From assembly GCF_008000995.1 (NCBI RefSeq), contig NZ_CP042828.1, positions 1 through 64,000 on the forward strand: a stretch of 64,000 nucleotides of DNA. Direction: 5' to 3'. Positions 12,047 through 20,602 of this stretch are shown here, piece by piece (position 1 is the stretch's first letter; every line of letters starts with the position of its first letter). Under the pieces are notes generated by a model. That model made no database searches. It saw nothing but the letters and a program-made list of their open reading frames with translations, and was not told the origin of the DNA. The stretch is from Ruania zhangjianzhongii (GTDB taxonomy: Bacteria; Actinomycetota; Actinomycetes; Actinomycetales; Beutenbergiaceae). The position numbers and the translations under genes are program-made.

Positions 12047-12910
12047 CTACCGCAGTAGGCGTTCGGCCAGCGCGGCGGCTCGGTGCAGAAACGGCTCGGA
12101 GGCGTCCGTGTCGAGCAGGTTGACCACCACGTGGTCTGCACCAGCAGCGTGCTGTGCGACCACCCGCTGAGCGAGGGCGTCCGGACCTCCGCGGCCCACC
12201 AGGGCGTCCACCAGCCGATCATCGAGGGTGTCCACTTCGGTGTCGCTGAACCCCATCCGAAGCGCGTTCTGTCGGTAGCCCGGTACCTGGAGCAGGAAGC
12301 CAAGAAGTTCTCGCGCCGCCGCTCGAGCCCGTTCCGCATCGGTGTCGAGAACGAGCATCTCGTCAACCACGAGGATGCGATCGGACCCGAGCCTCTGTCG
12401 CGCTCTTGCAGTGAACTCCGGGGTGACGAGAAGGGTGATCGCCCCGCCAAACCGGTCTCGTGCCATCGTGAGCTTCCGCGGCCCGAGGGCGGCGAGAAGC
12501 CTGCGCTCTCGCGGTATCGGCCGATCTGCCGCCTCCACCTGATCGAGGAAGGCGTCCATCGACGCCATCGGACGCGGTCCCTGCTGCGGCGCCCCGAGAC
12601 CAACGACGAAGCGTCCCGGGTGCTCCTGCTGGATCTCCTCGTGGGCGGCGAGCACAGCTGCGTGATCGTGCACGTCCAGCGGAATAATGGCGGTACCGAC
12701 GCGAATCGTGTTCGTGGCCCGGAGGATCTCATCGATCGGGGCAAGGGTCGCCAACTGCCCACCAGCGAGCCAGAGGGCGGAATAGCCCAGGCGCTCCAGC
12801 TCCAAGGCCTGTTTGAGGTGGCTGCCGTCCTCGGCCAGCTGAAGACTGGCCCCGAGGGGGCCGATGCTGGTCCGGTCCAGATGTGCAGGGCTCGGCTGGG
12901 TAGTCGTCAT
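12047..12910 (-). CDS. LLM class oxidoreductase, probably F420-dependent (TIGR03620-like)
   Basis: The 287-residue product is a luciferase-like monooxygenase-family TIM barrel. Visible features are LGASLQL at the first strand, LERLGYSALWLAGGQ, the TNTIRVGTAIIPLDVHDHAAVLAAHEE segment, HPGRFVVGLGAPQQG, and a C-terminal GPDALAQRVVAQHAAGADHVVV. These match the actinobacterial F420-using subfamily; the substrate cannot be told. The ATG at 12910 was preferred over an upstream start at 12934 because GAGAGGA lies at SD distance. It is convergent with the tRNA genes and stands alone. Confidence 0.8.
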   Translation of the reverse strand: MTTTQPSPAHLDRTSIGPLGASLQLAEDGSHLKQALELERLGYSALWLAGGQLATLAPIDEILRATNTIRVGTAIIPLDVHDHAAVLAAHEEIQQEHPGRFVVGLGAPQQGPRPMASMDAFLDQVEAADRPIPRERRLLAALGPRKLTMARDRFGGAITLLVTPEFTARARQRLGSDRILVVDEMLVLDTDAERARAAARELLGFLLQVPGYRQNALRMGFSDTEVDTLDDRLVDALVGRGGPDALAQRVVAQHAAGADHVVVNLLDTDASEPFLHRAAALAERLLR

Positions 12911-13106
12911 CTCGGGTTCCTCTCGGTGGACCATCGCGTCCGAACGATCGTAGAAACTGAACCTTGGTTGAGGTCAATCCGCGGGCGATGCAGAAAGGAC
13001 GATGGGGCATCACTCATATGTGCGGTCGCGATGACAGCGGCGCGCACCTCGGTAACGTGCAGAACCCGTCGTCCGGTTCGGGGCGGCACCGTACCGAGGG
13101 AATCAG

Positions 13107-14054
13107 ATGGACACGAAGTTGTGGGATCGCCGGAGTGTGCTGCGAGTGGCGGCGCTGGGTGGATTGACGGCTGGCGTCGTAGGCGGGGCAGCGCTCCCTG
13201 CGTCCGCGAGGCCGAAGCGTTTCGATCTGAGCGCACCGGCGCAGACGCTGTACAGCGGTGCCCCGCTGTCCTCGGTCACCGTGCAGCAGGCCTTTGCCTT
13301 TGAGCCCCGGTTCGGGCGGCTCTTTGTGGCCCAGCTGTTGGCGGGCTCACCGGGTACTGCCGGTGACCTGCGGATCAGCGAGATGAGTACCGATGGCCAG
13401 GTTCTCGGCTGGATGACCCTCCTTGGCTACGGACATGCGGTTTCTTTCGGTGTTCACCGCACCCGGACCGGCGGGCTGGACCTGTGGGTCGAGGGAGAAG
13501 CCAACCAGAACGGGTACGGCACTGTTCTGAAACAGGTGCCATGGCAGCACGACGCCGTCCTGGACCGGGATGATCCGCAAGCCAAGACGCACCGTCCCGT
13601 CCCGGAGGCCCTCGAATACACTTGTGCCATCGACCACCGGCATCGTCGGATGGCGCTGCGATACCACACCGACGCCGGTAAGCGACTGGCGATCGTCCCC
13701 CTGGCCGAGATGTTGCGCGGTGAGGTTCCCGAGCGGATCGCGGACTTTCCACAGCCGGAGGGTCTCGGAACGTTCCAGGGGTACGCACTGGACGGTGAGG
13801 ATCTGTACACGATCGACGGCAACAGTTACAGCGACACCAATCCGTACCCCGGAAACACCTACCTCTCGCGGATCGAGTGGCGCACCGGCGAGCTGGTGGA
13901 GCGGGTGCACAACTTGACCGCCGACTCGCTCGACTTCCGGGAGCCGGAAGGGCTGGCCATCGGTCCGAACCGCCGGCCGTGGCTGCACCTGGGCTTTGCC
14001 TCGGGTGAGACCGGCGACCGGCGATCCAACCTCTACTTCCTGGATCGGCGCTAG
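13107..14054 (+). CDS. Tat-exported beta-propeller protein (TagC / phage receptor-binding propeller-like)
   Basis: The 315-residue product begins with a twin-arginine signal (WDRRSVLRVAALGG, cleavage probably after ASA near residue 34). The mature part, with FDLSAPAQ and FEPRFGRLFVAQL, resembles secreted proteins annotated teichoic acid biosynthesis protein C in actinobacteria. They are thought to form a beta-propeller like the receptor-binding part of some phage tail proteins. Repeated segments such as FQGYALDGEDLYTIDGNSY and REPEGLAIG fit propeller blades. The role is unknown, perhaps wall polysaccharide binding. It lies convergent to the next gene, 37 bp away. Confidence 0.6.
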   Translation: MDTKLWDRRSVLRVAALGGLTAGVVGGAALPASARPKRFDLSAPAQTLYSGAPLSSVTVQQAFAFEPRFGRLFVAQLLAGSPGTAGDLRISEMSTDGQVLGWMTLLGYGHAVSFGVHRTRTGGLDLWVEGEANQNGYGTVLKQVPWQHDAVLDRDDPQAKTHRPVPEALEYTCAIDHRHRRMALRYHTDAGKRLAIVPLAEMLRGEVPERIADFPQPEGLGTFQGYALDGEDLYTIDGNSYSDTNPYPGNTYLSRIEWRTGELVERVHNLTADSLDFREPEGLAIGPNRRPWLHLGFASGETGDRRSNLYFLDRR

Positions 14055-14091
14055 CAGAGCTGCCGGCGATGAGTGCGCTGCGGGAGCAGGG

Positions 14092-15006
14092 TCAGGACTC
14101 CTCCATCTTCGCCTCGAGTGCGGCGATGAGCGCCTCGCTGCTCTCGGAGCTCGGTCGTTCCTTGGTGAGCTCTCGGAACTCGGCCTGGAACTCGTTCTGA
14201 GCGCTCTGAAACTCCTCGATCGCAGCCGTCCTTCGCTCGGTGGCCTCATCGATGGCCGGCCGGTCGTCGACGACGCCGGCACGCCCGACGTCCTCGGTCG
14301 CCTCTCGGACCGGTGGCCAGAGATCGAGCTGAGCCTGGGCATACTCGCGCATCCATTCGTGCTCGCCACCCGCGATCGCCTCCAGTACCTCAGTGCACCT
14401 GACCCGGGACCGGTCATAGTCGGCCATCACCTGGTCCAAGTCCGCCCGGGACATTCCCAGCCGCATATCCGAGATCGGGTCGGCGAGGGCGCCGCGGCAT
14501 GCCCCGAAGTACTGCGACATCGAGGGCATCGCGTCCGCGATCGCCAGCAGGCGGTCGCGACTGATGCCGTAGGCGCTCTCGAACTCCTGGAACAGCGCCC
14601 CGATCTCCGGGTCCTCGGACACCGCCGGCAGTCCGCTCAGCCCCTCCATGTGATCGTCGAAGTAGGCAGCGGCCTCGTATGCCGCGGCGACGTGCTCCTC
14701 CACGGGTGCGCCATCGGTAAGGTCGAGCCAGCCGGACTCCGTGCTCGAGACGATCATCACGAAGTACCCGGTCGAGGTATCGGTAAAGCTCGCCGCCAGC
14801 TCGTAGTCCCGGCGGTCGGGCGCTGACCACACGGTCATCGACAGCACCACCAGCACAACCGCGACCATGGCCGCCAGGCCGGCCGCCGACAGCCCGATCA
14901 CCCACCCTCGACGCCTGCGCTTGCGCGGCGCCGGCCGTTGACCTGAAGGTGAGGCCCCGCCGTCGTGCTGGACCTGACGTCCTTCCCCTACGTGCTCATT
15001 GTTCAT
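14092..15006 (-). CDS. Single-pass membrane protein, unrecognised
   Basis: The 304-residue product has a basic cytoplasmic stretch (PRKRRRRGW), one transmembrane helix at about residues 35-57 and a largely helical extracytoplasmic domain of about 240 residues rich in Glu and Ala. Two cysteines (in GACRGA and VRCTEV) could form a disulfide. I do not recognise a family. The ATG at 15006 was chosen over 15027 because GAGGGGAA lies just upstream of it. The C-terminal third looks like a coiled coil (EEFQSAQNEFQAEFRELTKE). Confidence 0.6.
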   Translation of the reverse strand: MNNEHVGEGRQVQHDGGASPSGQRPAPRKRRRRGWVIGLSAAGLAAMVAVVLVVLSMTVWSAPDRRDYELAASFTDTSTGYFVMIVSSTESGWLDLTDGAPVEEHVAAAYEAAAYFDDHMEGLSGLPAVSEDPEIGALFQEFESAYGISRDRLLAIADAMPSMSQYFGACRGALADPISDMRLGMSRADLDQVMADYDRSRVRCTEVLEAIAGGEHEWMREYAQAQLDLWPPVREATEDVGRAGVVDDRPAIDEATERRTAAIEEFQSAQNEFQAEFRELTKERPSSESSEALIAALEAKMEES

Positions 15007-15110
15007 GGTGTTTCCCCTCTTCCCCATTCCCCTGGCGCGCCACTGTACGCCCTAGCGGCGCCGCTGGCCGCGCTCCACAGGCTCACCGCACGGTGAGGCA
15101 CGATGGTGGC

Positions 15111-15491
15111 ATGTCCAGTCAGATCTCAGCCCTCGCGATCGATGCCCGCAACCCTCGGCGGGTGGCCGACTTCTGGTGCGCGGCCCTCGGCTGGAACCGG
15201 ACCGACGAAGAGGACGGCCTGATCACGATCGGTCCGGCGGACGGTTCCTGGCCGACGATCGACGTGGTGGCCGTACCTGAGAGCAAAACGATCAAGAACC
15301 GCCTGCACCTGGACCTGCGCGCCGACGGACTGCCGACTCGTGCTGAGCTCGACCGGCTGCTGGGCCTCGGTGCCCAGCGCGCAGACGTCGGCCAGGACGC
15401 CGACGCCCCCTGGGTGGTGCTCGCCGATCCCGAGGGGAACGAATTCTGCCTGCTGCGCCGTACTGTGCAGGAAGCGCGAGCCGCCGGCTAG
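15111..15491 (+). CDS. VOC family protein (glyoxalase-like domain)
   Basis: The 126-residue product is a single vicinal-oxygen-chelate unit, of the Glyoxalase_6 type. Visible features are MSSQISALAIDARNPRRVADFWCAALGW at the N-terminus, an HLDLRADG strand and the C-terminal VVLADPEGNEFCLL. The usual metal ligands are only partly present, so it may bind rather than convert a ligand. ATG 15111 begins the VOC domain exactly; the frame upstream is not coding-like. Confidence 0.75.
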   Translation: MSSQISALAIDARNPRRVADFWCAALGWNRTDEEDGLITIGPADGSWPTIDVVAVPESKTIKNRLHLDLRADGLPTRAELDRLLGLGAQRADVGQDADAPWVVLADPEGNEFCLLRRTVQEARAAG

Positions 15492-15496
15492 CCGTA

Positions 15497-15539
15497 CCCA
15501 GCCATCCGTACCTGGCCATCTGAACCTGGCCATCCGATC
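15497..15539. repeat. Short degenerate tandem repeat
   Basis: About three 14-bp units of the form CC(A/T)GGCCATC(C/T)G(A/T)AC occur in the gap between the VOC gene and the end of the MFS gene (for example TACCTGGCCATCTGAACCTGG). They carry no ORF. No function is evident. Confidence 0.45.
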
Positions 15540-15595
15540 GGTGGTACTTGGCGAAGCCCGTTTCCGTGCGGGACCTACGTCCTGAGTTTCTCTCG

Positions 15596-17002
15596 TCACC
15601 GGAGGGAAGCATCGGCCGACCGACCGGTGCCGGGCAACGCTCTGGTGAGCAGCACACCGAATCCTGCGAGTAGCGCCAGGATCCACAGAGCGGTGTGCTG
15701 GCCGGCGAGCTCCGCCGTCGTGCCGCCTCCGAGACTCTCGCTCCTGGCCGCTGCCAGCGCGGCCAGCAGGGAGAGGCCGACGGCGCCACCTCCCTGGTAG
15801 GCACTGGTCGCCAGGCCGGAGGCCGCTCCGGCGTCCCGACCCGGGACGCCGCTGGTGCAGACCACGAAGGCGGTCACGATCGACATCCCCAACCCGAGCG
15901 CCCATGGCAACGCCGGTAGCAGCAGCCCGGTGACCAGAGTGCCCGTCTCGGTACTGGTCTGGGTCCAGAGGGCGAGCGAGACGCCCTGGATCGCGAACCC
16001 CAAACCGAGCACCTGGCGAGGTGCTACCCGGGCGAGCAGCCAGGGGGCGAGCTGGGTGCCTGCGAACATGGCCAGCGGCAGCGGTAGATAAACCAACGTT
16101 GCCGCTGCCGGGCTCAGGCTTCGCACCTGTTGCAGGTACAGCGTGACGAGGTAGAACGTGGCGAGCAAGATCGTGCCGACGAGCATGAAGAGCACCGCAC
16201 CGACCGTGACCGAGCGTCGCCGAAGCAGCGCTCGCGGGATCAGCGGTTCACGCGCCGAGCGCTGCCGCCACACCAGGACCGCCGCGCACACCAGTGCACC
16301 GATCGCCGCGCCGGTCCACGGAATCGGCCCGGGTTCGGCAAGAGCCGTGGCGGCGAGGGCAAGCAGCGCCACCGCCCCGGTAGCAGCCACTCCGCCGAGA
16401 ATATCGAGCCGGGCCGCGGAGCGGGGCAATGCGGGGAGCACCGTCCGGGCGAGCAGCAGCACCACTGCACCGAGTGGCACATTCAGCCAGAAGATCCACG
16501 ACCACTGGATACCAGCGAGCAGACCGCCGACCACCAGTCCGACCGGTGCCGCGATCCCACCCATACCGGCGAAGATGGCCAGCGCCCGGTTGCGCTGTGG
16601 TCCCTCCGCGAAGATCGCGGCGATCAGGGCAAGAGCAGCGGGAACCACCAGAGCCGCACCCAGCCCCTGGGCCGATCGTCCGATCAGCAGCTGCCAGGAC
16701 TCACTCGCCAGCGCGCACCCGGCCGACGCCAGCGTGAACAGCGCGGTGCCGACCAGGAACAGCCGGCGATGGCCGACCACATCACCAAGCCGTCCGGCGA
16801 GCAACAACATCCCGGCGAACGGGATCAGGTAGCAGGTGATCAGCCACGACACCGCCGATCCGTCGAATCCCAGTTCCTCCTGGATCACCGGCAGCGCGAT
16901 GTTCACCACAGAGGCATCCATGACGGTGAGGAACTCGATAGCCCCGAGCACCACGAAGCCCCACCGGGCGCGCCGCTGACTACGCATGGCCAGGGCGGTC
17001 AC
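15596..17002 (-). CDS. MFS drug/metabolite exporter, DHA2-like (14 TMS)
   Basis: The 468-residue product is a major facilitator with about 14 transmembrane segments. Motif A appears as GRLGDVVGHRR near residue 70, and the early segment LTVMDASVVNIALPVI is typical of EmrB/QacA-type DHA2 exporters. The substrate is unknown. Its start overlaps the stop of the upstream SDR gene by 4 bp, so they form one operon. The operon is divergent from a TetR gene, suggesting an inducible efflux and modification unit. Confidence 0.88.
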   Translation of the reverse strand: MTALAMRSQRRARWGFVVLGAIEFLTVMDASVVNIALPVIQEELGFDGSAVSWLITCYLIPFAGMLLLAGRLGDVVGHRRLFLVGTALFTLASAGCALASESWQLLIGRSAQGLGAALVVPAALALIAAIFAEGPQRNRALAIFAGMGGIAAPVGLVVGGLLAGIQWSWIFWLNVPLGAVVLLLARTVLPALPRSAARLDILGGVAATGAVALLALAATALAEPGPIPWTGAAIGALVCAAVLVWRQRSAREPLIPRALLRRRSVTVGAVLFMLVGTILLATFYLVTLYLQQVRSLSPAAATLVYLPLPLAMFAGTQLAPWLLARVAPRQVLGLGFAIQGVSLALWTQTSTETGTLVTGLLLPALPWALGLGMSIVTAFVVCTSGVPGRDAGAASGLATSAYQGGGAVGLSLLAALAAARSESLGGGTTAELAGQHTALWILALLAGFGVLLTRALPGTGRSADASLR

Positions 17003-17746
17003 AGCAGGGCACCGCCGGAAGCGTCGACGTGCTGACCGGTCACCCAGCGGCTGTCCTGAGAGGCGAGGAAGGCGACGATATCGGCGACATCACGAGCTTC
17101 GGCCACCCGCCCCAACGGGGAGAGCCCGGCGACCATCTCCCGGGCGGCATCGAGCCAGCCGGCGTTCATCTCGGTGTCCACCGGCCCTGGCGCCACGGCG
17201 TTGACCGTGATGCCTCGAGGGCCGAGCTGCTTGGCCAGCGCCCTGGTGAATGCGTCCACTGCCGCTTTGGTCATCGTGTAGGCGATCAGGTCGGGCTGGG
17301 CGGCCCCCTCGGTGAGGTGCGCCGACACGTTGACGATCCGACCGCCGTCGGCGATCCGCGCTAGCCCGTGCTTGGTGACGAAGAACGGCGCAGCGGCATT
17401 GATCGCCCACAGGCGATCCAAGCCTGCCGAATCGATACTCTCGATCGGTCCACGAGGATCGGCGATCCCGGCGTTGTTCACCAGGATGTCGATCCCCTCC
17501 ACGACGGCGTCCACTCGCTCCCACAAGTCACGCGCCTCGGCTTCCGGGTCGCCCTGACCGAACGATGCCCCGATCGTGTCGGCCTCCCGCACTGCGCGCC
17601 GCTGCGGCCGTGTCTTCCGCTGCCGCGGCGTGCGTCCCGTAGTGCACCAGCACCCGGGCACCGTCGGCGGCGAGCCGCTTCGACACCGCCGCTCCGATAC
17701 CCCGGCCGCCGCCGGTCACGAGCGCTGTTCTGCCCTCGAGTCGCAT
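16999..17746 (-). pseudogene. SDR family oxidoreductase with a frameshift
   Basis: Two overlapping frames together make one short-chain dehydrogenase. The N-terminal part from ATG 17746, after an AGGAGG, has the nucleotide-binding TGGGRGIG. From about 17594-17602 the protein continues in another frame with DILVNNAGI, the catalytic SAHL...YTMTK (Tyr-Lys) and GQHVDASGGAL at the C-terminus. Reading through would require dropping one base in the GC-rich run GCGCGCCGC. All catalytic parts are intact otherwise, so this may be a sequencing error or a recent inactivation. It is first in the operon with the MFS exporter. Confidence 0.8.
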
Positions 17747-17756
17747 GCGTCCTCCT

Positions 17757-17814
17757 GTTGTATAGCGAGCGATATACAACAACGTACCCGATTACGGATC
17801 AACCGCTATACAAT
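17757..17814. promoter_or_regulatory. TetR operator and divergent promoter
   Basis: The palindrome GTTGTATA-GCGAGCGA-TATACAAC spans 17757-17780. A half-site, GCTATACAA, lies at 17805-17813. The latter overlaps a -10-like TACAAT (17809-17814) that sits only 6 bp before the TetR ATG at 17821, which suggests a leaderless, autorepressed transcript. The full palindrome sits just upstream of the SDR ribosome-binding site. Confidence 0.7.
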
Positions 17815-17820
17815 TACAAG

Positions 17821-18438
17821 ATGACTGCAGGACCAGGACGGCCACGTAGCTTCGATCGGGATGCCGCACTGGAGCGAGCGATGCTGTTGTTCTGGGAGCG
17901 CGGCTACGACGCAGTCGCCACGCGCGATCTGACCGGCGCGATGGGCATCGCCGCACCCAGCCTCTATCACGCTTTCACCAGCAAGCGCGCCCTGTTCGAG
18001 GAGGCGGTGGAGGTCTACGGCCAGCGCTATGGCGGCTATATCGACGATGCCCTGCAGAACGAACCGGATGCGCGCAGCGCCGTTGCTGCGCTGCTGCTCG
18101 GCGCCGTGCGTCAGCAAACCCTCCCTGGGCACCCCCACGGGTGCCTGATCATCAGCGGTGCCACGAACTACAGCCCCGCCTCCGCCGAGATCGCCGCTGG
18201 TCTGCGCGAGCGGCGCGCCCACACCGCGGCCAGGATTGCCGAGAAGATCCGGGCCGATATCGCGGCAGGCACCCTGCCACGCGAGACCGATGCCCAGCAT
18301 CTGTCCACGTTCGCGGTGTCGGTGTGGCACGGATTGGCCCTGCTCGCCCGCGACGGTGCCGCACGGGCGGATCTGGAGGCGGCGGCCGGCACGGCTATGC
18401 AGGCATGGCCGAGGCCCCCTGCCGCCGCGCCCCGATGA
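17821..18438 (+). CDS. TetR/AcrR family transcriptional regulator
   Basis: The 205-residue product begins with a TetR helix-turn-helix (residues about 8-55: RPRSFDRDAALERAMLLFWERGYDAVATRDLTGAM is covered, with recognition helix APSLYHAF). A ligand-binding C-terminal domain has GCLIISGA. It resembles the actinobacterial TetR subgroup that controls adjacent SDR and exporter genes. It is divergent from the SDR-MFS operon, with a palindromic operator between them, so it most probably represses both sides. No SD is visible. Confidence 0.9.
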   Translation: MTAGPGRPRSFDRDAALERAMLLFWERGYDAVATRDLTGAMGIAAPSLYHAFTSKRALFEEAVEVYGQRYGGYIDDALQNEPDARSAVAALLLGAVRQQTLPGHPHGCLIISGATNYSPASAEIAAGLRERRAHTAARIAEKIRADIAAGTLPRETDAQHLSTFAVSVWHGLALLARDGAARADLEAAAGTAMQAWPRPPAAAPR

Positions 18439-18476
18439 CCGGTGCCCGGGCACGTGCCGCCAGCGGCAACAGATTA

Positions 18477-18512
18477 CTAGTAGACAAAACGCCTAGATGA
18501 GTGATCTACTAG
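18477..18512. promoter_or_regulatory. PadR operator (inverted repeat)
   Basis: CTAGTAGA (18477-18484) and TCTACTAG (18505-18512) form a perfect 8-bp inverted repeat with a 20-bp spacer upstream of the PadR gene. TCTACT at 18505-18510 may double as a -10 element. Autoregulation by PadR is the natural reading. Confidence 0.6.
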
Positions 18513-18516
18513 TCAA

Positions 18517-18558
18517 ATGACGCTTGCTCTTGCCCTCGTTTCCTGGCCGCACTCGTGA
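18517..18558 (+). CDS. Possible 13-residue leader peptide coupled to padR
   Basis: ATG 18517 opens a 13-codon frame (MTLALALVSWPHS) whose TGA at 18556-18558 overlaps the GTG start of the PadR gene in a GTGA junction. It begins 6 bp after a -10-like TCTACT, so it could be the leaderless entry to the operon. No SD is seen for the PadR GTG, and coupling would explain its translation. It may be fortuitous. Confidence 0.35.
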   Translation: MTLALALVSWPHS

Positions 18559-19082
18559 TCCTTGCGCGCATCATCCTCGGGTTCCTCTCCATCGGGCCGA
18601 TGACCGGTTACGACTTGAAGCGGCACTTCGACTCCTCGGCCGCGTACTTCTGGTCGGCGGACAAGGCGCAGATCTACCGCACGCTCGCCTCGCTGGTGGA
18701 CGACGGTCTCGCCGAGACCGAGGTGGTGCCCGGGGACGGCGCACCCGACCGGATCCTGCATCGGATCACCCCCGCCGGGCAGAGTGCGCTGGACGCGTGG
18801 CTCGCCTCCCCGTTGGACCGTCAGCCGGAGCGCGATCCGTTCCTGGCGCGGATGTTCTTCGCCGGCGACGACGCCGAGAGGGTCCGACGGCTGGTGACCG
18901 CCCGGCGAACGGCCGTGGACAGTTTCGTCCAGGAGCTGGAGCAGGTTCGGGCTGACGCCCCACCGCTGGACCGCGGGGAGAACCCCGCCGCCTGGCTGCG
19001 GATTCAGACCCTGGAGCACGGCATCGCGGCTGGCCGGCACGAGCTGGCCTGGCTCGACTCACTTCTGGAGGAACCGCTATGA
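18555..19082 (+). CDS. PadR family transcriptional regulator
   Basis: The 175-residue product has the PadR winged helix: IILGFLSIGPMTGYDLKRHFDSS, then SADKAQIYRTLASLVDDGLAETE and HRITPAGQSALDAWL. The C-terminal Vir_C-type helical dimerisation part ends ELAWLDSLLEEPL. It overlaps the following hydrolase by 4 bp, making a two-gene operon with an autoregulatory palindrome upstream. The inducer is unknown. Confidence 0.9.
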   Translation: MILARIILGFLSIGPMTGYDLKRHFDSSAAYFWSADKAQIYRTLASLVDDGLAETEVVPGDGAPDRILHRITPAGQSALDAWLASPLDRQPERDPFLARMFFAGDDAERVRRLVTARRTAVDSFVQELEQVRADAPPLDRGENPAAWLRIQTLEHGIAAGRHELAWLDSLLEEPL

Positions 19083-19888
19083 CTGCCCTGTACACCGACT
19101 TCGACGAGATCCATCCGGCCACGCAGAGCCCATCCGCGCAGGCCAACGCGCCGCACCGTCCGGTGCTGATGTTGCACGGCGGGAATGTCGCCGGGTGGAT
19201 GTGGGGGGCACACCTGGCCCGGCTGAGCGATCGCACGGTGCTCACCCCGGACACGCCGGGATTCGGGAAGAACGCCGAGCTGGGCTGGCCCGGTATCAAG
19301 GCGGTCACCGACCGGTTCGCCGATCAGGTGCGCGCACTCGATCAGGGGCCGGCCGACGTCGTGGGCCTATCCATGGGCGGCATCATCACGCTGTATCTCG
19401 CGGCCCGGCACCCGGACGTCGTGGCATCGGCGTTCGTCACTGGAGCCTCGGTGCTGCCCTACCCGGGGTGGATGCGTGCGAGTAACGCCGTCCAGATCGC
19501 CGTGTGGGAGTCCCCGCGATACTGGCGTGGGGTCGCGCGCGGTGTCGGGCTGACCGGCGATGATGCCGCCCACTACGTGGAGCAGGGTCAGGTGATCACC
19601 CGCTCCACGATGCGGGCGGTCACCTCATGGGTGAACCCGGGGATTCCGCCAGAGGTGCTCCGGACGATCACCGTGCCCCTGCTCGGCGTCGCCGGGTCAC
19701 GGGAGCCGGCGTACTTCCGCCGCTCACTCCATGCCCTGCGGGCCGCCGTGCCCCATGCCGAGACCCGTCTTGTGCCGGGAGTGCACCACATCTGGACCGT
19801 CGAGGCCCCTGAACTATTCGATGATGTGCTCGGTGCGTGGATCGACGGCGGGGTGCACCCGGAGCTGGAACCGTTGCCGCGCCGCTGA
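19079..19888 (+). CDS. Alpha/beta hydrolase
   Basis: The 269-residue product has the oxyanion motif VLMLHGGNVAGWMWG near residue 30, the nucleophile elbow GLSMGG near 98 and a C-terminal GVHHIW histidine. The acid is probably in the LLGVAGSREP region, although the usual D is not obvious there. Esterase, lactonase or carboxylesterase activity is likely, with substrate unknown. It is translationally coupled to PadR. Confidence 0.85.
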   Translation: MTALYTDFDEIHPATQSPSAQANAPHRPVLMLHGGNVAGWMWGAHLARLSDRTVLTPDTPGFGKNAELGWPGIKAVTDRFADQVRALDQGPADVVGLSMGGIITLYLAARHPDVVASAFVTGASVLPYPGWMRASNAVQIAVWESPRYWRGVARGVGLTGDDAAHYVEQGQVITRSTMRAVTSWVNPGIPPEVLRTITVPLLGVAGSREPAYFRRSLHALRAAVPHAETRLVPGVHHIWTVEAPELFDDVLGAWIDGGVHPELEPLPRR

Positions 19889-19905
19889 CGGCCGGCGATC
19901 GAGGA

Positions 19906-20532
19906 TCACCGTGGTGCGGAGCTGTCTGATGAGAGCTGGCCGTCGCCGAAGAGGTCGGTGACGAGGCCGGTGTTCTCTCGGAACGTTGCGCTCAAGAGTT
20001 CGGCGACCATCGGATCGTCGCTCCGGCTCGGGAGCCGGAGCCCGAGAATCGTGCTGACCAGCATGCCGTTGGCTAGGAAGGCGGTCGCGCGGGCGGCGGA
20101 GAGGCCGGCCTCGTCCCGCAGGATCGTGTAGATGCGCAGGAAGCCCTCCCGCGCCACAGGCCCGATCACGGGGTCTTGTCCGAGGGTGAACAGGTGCAGC
20201 AGAGTGACCAGAGCGCCGCGATCCTCGGCCAGGCGCACGTACGCGTCACCGAGTCGTGGCTCGATCCGATCCTGTGCTACGTCGCCCGACTCGGCGAGGA
20301 CGCCACGGAATACTTCGGCGACCTGGTCCACTACCCGCTCGGCGGTGGCGATGAACAGGGCTTCCTTCGAACCGAAGGTGCGGATCACGTAGGCCTGGCT
20401 GATACCGGCAATCTGGGCGATCGCGTCGGTAGTTGCCGCGGTGTAACCGCGTGCGCCGAAGACCTCCACTGCAGCGGCCAGGATCGATGCGCGCCGCTCG
20501 GCGGCAGGCAGGCGTTGCCGTGGTGAGTTCAT
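19906..20532 (-). CDS. TetR/AcrR family transcriptional regulator
   Basis: The 208-residue product has the TetR N-terminal HTH, with ASILAAAVEVFGARGYTAAT and the recognition helix SQAYVIRTFGSKEALF. The C-terminus resembles TetR_C_33-like domains. It is divergent from an FAD monooxygenase across 70 bp that contain a large inverted repeat. A -10-like GATAAT lies 8 bp before the ATG, so the transcript may be leaderless or nearly so. Confidence 0.9.
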   Translation of the reverse strand: MNSPRQRLPAAERRASILAAAVEVFGARGYTAATTDAIAQIAGISQAYVIRTFGSKEALFIATAERVVDQVAEVFRGVLAESGDVAQDRIEPRLGDAYVRLAEDRGALVTLLHLFTLGQDPVIGPVAREGFLRIYTILRDEAGLSAARATAFLANGMLVSTILGLRLPSRSDDPMVAELLSATFRENTGLVTDLFGDGQLSSDSSAPR

Positions 20533-20541
20533 CCTTCCATA

Positions 20542-20582
20542 TTATCAGCGGATAACATACTCTAGTTGTTATTGGCTGATTA
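20542..20582. promoter_or_regulatory. Divergent operator for TetR / monooxygenase
   Basis: TTATCAGCGGATAAC (20542-20556) and GTTATTGGCTGATTA (20568-20582) are inverted copies matching at 12 of 15 positions, with an 11-bp spacer. They lie in the 70-bp gap between the divergent TetR and monooxygenase genes and would cover both promoters. Confidence 0.6.
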
Positions 20583-20602
20583 CTACGGAAGGGCGGCACG
20601 TC

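Noticed and set aside
12083-13303. 406-codon plus-strand frame opposite the LLM gene
   Set aside because: Antisense shadow of the LLM oxidoreductase extending into the gap.
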